A stretch of DNA of 64,000 bases, from positions 1,488,001 to 1,552,000 of the forward strand of contig NZ_JAAOIR010000001.1 in NCBI RefSeq assembly GCF_011440375.1, written 5' to 3'. The translations under genes were made by a program, and so were the position numbers. Under the pieces are notes generated by a model, which saw only the letters and a list, made by a program, of their open reading frames with translations, was not told where the DNA came from and did not search any database. This document shows positions 60,307-64,000 of this stretch, piece after piece (the first letter of the stretch is position 1; each line of letters starts with the position of its first letter). The DNA comes from Halorubellus sp. JP-L1 (GTDB lineage: Archaea > Halobacteriota > Halobacteria > Halobacteriales > Natrialbaceae).

Positions 60307-60783
60307 TCAGTCCGGGAGGTAGCGGACGTTCAGCACGCCCGCGTCCGGGTCCCGACGCACTTCGACGCGAACCGCACCGACGCGTCCGGCGCGCGCGATC
60401 GTCTCCTCGTCCTCGAGTACGTCCCGAGCGGCCTGCTCGGTCTCCGCCGGTGGGACCGAGAGCACGTGCAGTTCGCCCGTGCCCTCGCGCTCGATGCGCT
60501 CGACCTCGCCGACATCGAGGTCTGCAGCAACCTCCATCGCTTGCGTCGTCGGCGACAGGTCCGTGTCGACGACGTCGACGCGATGCACGTAGTCCGTCTC
60601 GACGACCTCGTAGACGACGTCCATCGGCGGTACCGGCGCGACCGTCGCCCCGATGATCGTGCCCGCCTCGAACTCGGCGTCGTTGTCCGCGAGCGTGTAC
60701 ACCTGGCCGGCGTCGACGTCCCGGAGCACCGCGCTGTCGGCGTCGGCCTCCGTCACGAGGAACGTCGCAGTCGTCTCCGTCAT
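60307..60783 (-). CDS. DUF5812 family protein
   Basis: 158 aa soluble acidic protein. It starts ETTATFLVTEADADSAVLRD, then VYTLADNDAEFEAGTIIGAT, VVYEVVETDYVHRVDVVDTD and VERIEREGTGELHVLSVPPA, matching a haloarchaeal DUF with alternating strands. No catalytic motif is evident. ATG at 60783. Convergent with the preceding gene, with the doubled hairpin between them. Confidence 0.8.
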   Translation of the reverse strand: MTETTATFLVTEADADSAVLRDVDAGQVYTLADNDAEFEAGTIIGATVAPVPPMDVVYEVVETDYVHRVDVVDTDLSPTTQAMEVAADLDVGEVERIEREGTGELHVLSVPPAETEQAARDVLEDEETIARAGRVGAVRVEVRRDPDAGVLNVRYLPD

Positions 60784-60852
60784 ACGCCCCGGTAACGCCT
60801 CGGCGGCCTTCCGGGTTTCGTCATCGGACGCCGCGCCAGCCTTCTGGGTTCG

Positions 60853-61464
60853 TCACCGGTCGCCGTGCCGCCGGTCCAGTACGTACATCGCGAGGCCGAC
60901 GACCGTGGGCGGCAGCAGGCTCGACAGCGGCGGCATCGCGTACAGTACCGAGACGACCGGCGCGAAGAGGCCGCTGGGGGCGGGACGGGTCACCGTCTCG
61001 CCGTCGAGCGTGAACGACGGCGGCATCGAGATGACCGCCGCCGCGTAGAGCGCGAGGAAGTACGCGAACCCGAGGACGGCCATCCGGCGGTCGTAGACGG
61101 CGTCGCCGCGAGCCCGGCGGTGCTCGCGCGCGACGAACAAGACGGGACCGACGACGGGCGCGACCACGCCGAACGCGACGAACACGTAGAACGACCGGAC
61201 GAACGTGAACGACCCACCGGCGGCGCCGAGCGTGTTCGACACCGCGACCGCGACCGCCGCCGCGAAGTAGAACGCGAGCACGAGCGAGAGCAGGCCGCTC
61301 GCGGTCGCGTACAGCTTGAACAGCCGCGAGTCGCTCTCCCGGAGCGCGTACGGGAACGCCGTCAAGAGGCCGCCGTACGTGCTGTCGTCGGCGTCGTCGT
61401 CGCTCGCCTCCTCTCCCGTGCGGGCGTCCTCCGGGGCCGCGGTCGCGACGCCGTCGTCTGTCAT
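60853..61464 (-). CDS. Four-to-five-helix membrane protein, unknown
   Basis: 203 aa. A polar acidic N-terminus (about 1-45) is followed by membrane helices: LYATASGLLSLVLAFYFAAA, SFYVFVAFGVVAPVVGPVLF, GFAYFLALYAAAVISM, GLFAPVVSVLYAMPPLSSLL and VVGLAMYVLD. No known transporter motif. ATG at 61464, chosen since the upstream part is basic and unconserved. Function unknown. Confidence 0.7.
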   Translation of the reverse strand: MTDDGVATAAPEDARTGEEASDDDADDSTYGGLLTAFPYALRESDSRLFKLYATASGLLSLVLAFYFAAAVAVAVSNTLGAAGGSFTFVRSFYVFVAFGVVAPVVGPVLFVAREHRRARGDAVYDRRMAVLGFAYFLALYAAAVISMPPSFTLDGETVTRPAPSGLFAPVVSVLYAMPPLSSLLPPTVVGLAMYVLDRRHGDR

Positions 61465-61607
61465 CGCTCGAGCGTTGGGGCGAGTCGGGCAAAAGCGGCG
61501 TGGTTGCTCGCGGTGGCGACCCACGCACCAGCGCCCCTGCCAGCGGTCGTCGCGAGGCCCGAATCACCAAACGACTTAGTTTCGGCCCCGCAAGGCGTAC
61601 GTATCTC

Positions 61608-63479
61608 ATGACAGGTACGAGCGGCGGGCCGCCACCCGCGGACGGCGACGATCCTCACCGGGATCGCGTCGACGACGTCCTCACGGACCAGTTCTCGACC
61701 GACGAGGTCTACCAGCGCGTGGTCGCCGACGCCGACCACGAGGTGACCTCCGGCGCGCGCGAACTGTTCTTCAGCGCGCTCGCCGCCGGGTTCGCGATCA
61801 CCGTCACGTTCCTCCTGTACGCCTCGGTCACGGCGACGACGGACGCCAAGTTCGTCGGCGTCCTCCTCTACCCGCTCGGGTTCGTCTACATCATCATCGG
61901 CGGCTACCAGCTCTACACCGAGAACACGCTCCCGCCGGTGGCGCTCACGCTCGAGCGACTCGCGTCGGTACCGACGCTGTTCCGGCACTGGCTGATCGTG
62001 CTCGCGGGGAACTTCGTCGGCGGCGGCCTCGGCGCGGTCGCACTCGCCTACGGCGGCGTGTTCGACGACGCCACCGCGAACGTCGCGATCGGATTCGCCG
62101 AGAAGGGCATCGCCACGCCAGCCACCGACCTCTTCTTCAAGGCGGCGTTCGCCGGTCTGATCGTCGCCGGCGTCGTCTGGATCAACTTCGCCGCCAAGGA
62201 CACGATCTCCCGGCTGGCCGTCGTCTACCTCGCGTTCCTCGCCATCCCCATGGGGAACCTGTTCCACGTCGTGGTGTCGTTCACCGAAGTGGTCTACCTG
62301 GCGCTCGTCACCGGCGTCAACCCTGGTCCAGCGCTCGTCGGATTCGTGCTCCCGGTCCTCCTCGGGAACACGCTCGGCGGCGTCGTGCTCGTCACGGTCG
62401 TGAACTACTATCAGACGTCCGACCAGCGCCTCCAGATCGACCGCTTCCAGAACGTCCGCCGGCTCTCGCTCCGCGAGTGGCTCGCCGGCTCGCTCGCCGG
62501 CCGCTCGTACGTCCCCGTGATCGACACCCTCGAGGAGTTCGTCCGCGACCCGGAGGCCTACCGCGTCCTCGTCCCCATCGCCAATCCCCGGACCGAGACG
62601 GGCGTGGTGCGCCTCGCCTGCCAGATCGCGAGCAGTCGCCAGAAGGGGAAGGTTCACGTCGTCCACGTCGTGCAGGCACCCCGACGGTGGACGACGGACG
62701 ACGAAGGCCTCCAGCGCGAACGCATCACGCGCGAGTCCGACCGCCTCCTCGAGGACGCCCGCCGCATCGGCGGCGAGCACGACGTGACCCTGGAGACCTC
62801 GACCGTCGTCACGCCGCGATCGTTCGAGGAGGTGTTCGCGCTCGCACGCCGGACCAGTCCGGACCTCGTGACGATGGACTGGGAGGAACGCGGCCTGTGG
62901 AACTCGGCTCGCGCCGAGCGGCCGCTCGCCGAACTGACCAACCGACTCCCCTGCGACTTCCTGATAGCGAACGGCCCCGAGCTCGATCCGTCGCGGATCG
63001 TGCTGCCGACGGCCGGCGGCCCGGACTCGGACCTGACCGCCGAAGTCGCAGGGGCACTCGAGTCGGTGGCGAACGCCAGGGTCGAGTTACTCCACGTCGT
63101 CGACGACGAGGCCAACGTAGCCGCGGGCGAGGCGTTCCTCCGCGACTGGGCCGAAAAGCACGACCTAGAGGACGCGGAGATCACCGTCGACTCGGGCGAC
63201 GTCGAGTCCGCGATCGTCAGGGCGTCCACCGAGTGTACGTTGCTCATGCTCGGCGCGACCGAACAGGGCCTGCTCTCTCGACTCGTCCAGGACTCGCTAC
63301 ACACGGACATCATCGACGACGTCGATTGCTCGGTGCTGCTCGCCGAACGGCCGACCGAGCGGTCGCTGCGCGAGCGACTGTTCGGCGACCCGGTCCGGGA
63401 CCGCCATCCCGCGCTCGCGTTCCGCGACCGCGTCGACGACGCCGAGGGGACCGATCGGGCCGAGCCCGGCGACGAGTGA
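61608..63479 (+). CDS. Formate/nitrite-type channel fused to two UspA domains
   Basis: 623 aa. An N-terminal polar segment precedes a six-helix FNT channel domain (about 35-285): ELFFSALAAGFAITVTFLLY, GNFVGGGLGAVALAYGGVF and NTLGGVVLVTVVNYYQTSDQ, which is the fold of pentameric formate/nitrite/acetate channels. The C-terminal part has two universal-stress (UspA) domains: VLVPIANPRTETGVVRLACQ (about 325-465) and RIVLPTAGGPDSDLTAEVAG (about 465-600), the second ending near LLMLGATEQGLLSRLVQDSL. The fusion implies nucleotide-linked gating of the channel. ATG at 61608. The 3' end is repeated in tandem. Confidence 0.86.
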   Translation: MTGTSGGPPPADGDDPHRDRVDDVLTDQFSTDEVYQRVVADADHEVTSGARELFFSALAAGFAITVTFLLYASVTATTDAKFVGVLLYPLGFVYIIIGGYQLYTENTLPPVALTLERLASVPTLFRHWLIVLAGNFVGGGLGAVALAYGGVFDDATANVAIGFAEKGIATPATDLFFKAAFAGLIVAGVVWINFAAKDTISRLAVVYLAFLAIPMGNLFHVVVSFTEVVYLALVTGVNPGPALVGFVLPVLLGNTLGGVVLVTVVNYYQTSDQRLQIDRFQNVRRLSLREWLAGSLAGRSYVPVIDTLEEFVRDPEAYRVLVPIANPRTETGVVRLACQIASSRQKGKVHVVHVVQAPRRWTTDDEGLQRERITRESDRLLEDARRIGGEHDVTLETSTVVTPRSFEEVFALARRTSPDLVTMDWEERGLWNSARAERPLAELTNRLPCDFLIANGPELDPSRIVLPTAGGPDSDLTAEVAGALESVANARVELLHVVDDEANVAAGEAFLRDWAEKHDLEDAEITVDSGDVESAIVRASTECTLLMLGATEQGLLSRLVQDSLHTDIIDDVDCSVLLAERPTERSLRERLFGDPVRDRHPALAFRDRVDDAEGTDRAEPGDE

Positions 63480-63625
63480 CCGCCCAGGGCCCGATGCCGG
63501 CGACGAGTGACCGCCCAGGGCCCGATGCCGGCGACGAGTGACCGCCCAGGGCCCGATGCCGGCGACGAGTGACCGCCCAGGGCCCGATGCCGGCGACGAG
63601 TGACCACCGAGGGCCCGGTGTCGCC
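63471..63625 (+). repeat. 31-bp tandem repeats containing the channel gene stop
   Basis: GACGAGTGACCGCCCAGGGC plus CCGATGCCGGC recurs at 63471, 63502, 63533, 63564 and, degenerate, 63595 (period 31). The first copy contains the true TGA (63477-63479) of the FNT-Usp gene. Confidence 0.95.
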
Positions 63626-63696
63626 GACCGGTCGACAGCGGAGCGCCGCGACCGGTGATGGCAAGACCCTTGTCGCCGCCGGGCGCGCGTTCGTCC

Positions 63697-64000
63697 ATGC
63701 ACGTGGACATCGCGAACGCACTCGCGGCGACCGCTTCGCCGGGGGTCTCGCGGGCCGCGCTGGAGCGTCTCGACGACCAGGTCGCTACGGCGCACGACCG
63801 CATCGAGCGCGGTATCGACGCCCGCGAGCACGGCTACGCGGCGCTCGCACTCCCCGAGGACGTCGACCTCGAAGAGATCCGAGAGACGACGCGCGCGTTC
63901 CCGGACACGGAGACGCTCCTGAACGTCGGCATCGGCGGGAGTGCGCTCGGCGCCGCGACCATCACGGACGCGCTCGACGCCGAGTCGGGCGTGGACGCGC
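63697..64000 (+). CDS. pgi: Glucose-6-phosphate isomerase, partial
   Basis: The first 101 residues run off the right edge. MHVDIANALAATASPGVSRA opens the protein, and TLLNVGIGGSALGAATITDA is the sugar-isomerase (SIS/PGI) signature. PGI interconverts glucose-6-phosphate and fructose-6-phosphate in gluconeogenesis and the Entner-Doudoroff variants of haloarchaea. ATG at 63697. Confidence 0.85.
   Translation, partial: MHVDIANALAATASPGVSRAALERLDDQVATAHDRIERGIDAREHGYAALALPEDVDLEEIRETTRAFPDTETLLNVGIGGSALGAATITDALDAESGVDA

Noticed and set aside
63471-63625. Possible CRISPR array (repeats of about 31 bp)
   Set aside because: The units are directly adjacent with no unique spacers and include a stop codon; no cas genes nearby. 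The same applies to the other tandem repeats.

Overview
The window is about 64 kb of chromosome from a halophilic archaeon (class Halobacteria). The evidence is very high GC with few AT-rich stretches outside promoters, proteins loaded with Asp and Glu, TTTAAG/TTWAAA-type TATA boxes about 30 nt upstream of start codons (leaderless transcription), Tat-type RR lipoprotein signals, and haloarchaeal signature genes: CetZ, coenzyme F420 genes, archaeosine genes, GTG-started PurC, stand-alone RAM-domain proteins and many haloarchaeal DUF families. The genus cannot be fixed from the sequence. No IS element, CRISPR array, rRNA operon or integrase was seen. Two tRNA genes are present: Leu(TAA) and Pro(CGG).

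Layout. 0-7 kb: an SRPBCC protein, tRNA-Leu, a DUF4097-like Tat lipoprotein, a small HTH regulator with two small membrane proteins divergent from a sensor-domain membrane protein, and several microproteins. 6.7-9.1 kb: TrkA between two stand-alone RAM proteins, then a lone PDH E1-alpha. 9.5-13.9 kb: tmk, an NAD-binding epimerase-like protein, and cetZ with an overlapping type I membrane protein. 13.9-18.9 kb: F420 precursor genes cofC, cofG and cofH. 19-26.1 kb: purC, DoxX, an XPB-like helicase, purU, a SOUL protein, and purS-purQ. 26.2-29.5 kb: a very large PAS/GAF histidine kinase. 29.6-31.8 kb: a LUD protein and a Tat lipoprotein surrounded by three copies of an unexplained promoter-hairpin cassette. 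31.8-38.8 kb: all three archaeosine genes (RaSEA, arcS, tgtA) with small genes between them. 38.9-49.6 kb: a CPBP protease, NUDIX, an epoxide-hydrolase-like enzyme, an ABC exporter, thrC, an M20 hydrolase, membrane proteins and an NhaC-type antiporter. 49.8-51.6 kb: an mhqO/mhqD-like pair. 51.7-55.4 kb: tRNA-Pro with tandem copies of its 3' half, and trmY and pus10 divergent across a ~1 kb repeat-rich intergenic region. 55.5-64 kb: a regulator, rnhB, secD-secF, small conserved haloarchaeal proteins, an FNT channel fused to two universal-stress domains, and the start of pgi.

How genes work together. tRNA modification is a theme: TgtA, ArcS and RaSEA make archaeosine at G15, and Pus10 plus TrmY make pseudouridine 54 and then its N1-methyl form. 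CofC, CofG and CofH make F420 precursors. PurC, PurS, PurQ and PurU feed purine synthesis.

The most unusual signals are non-coding: (i) the triplicated promoter/SD-like/hairpin/T-run cassette at 30.4-31.7 kb; (ii) a strong tendency for 3' gene ends, including stop codons, terminators and one tRNA 3' half, to be tandemly duplicated; (iii) an almost identical terminator-like hairpin at two places 57 kb apart, each doubled; and (iv) a structured GC-rich element in two copies, with a compensatory base change in the stem, located in the pdhA upstream region and between trmY and pus10.
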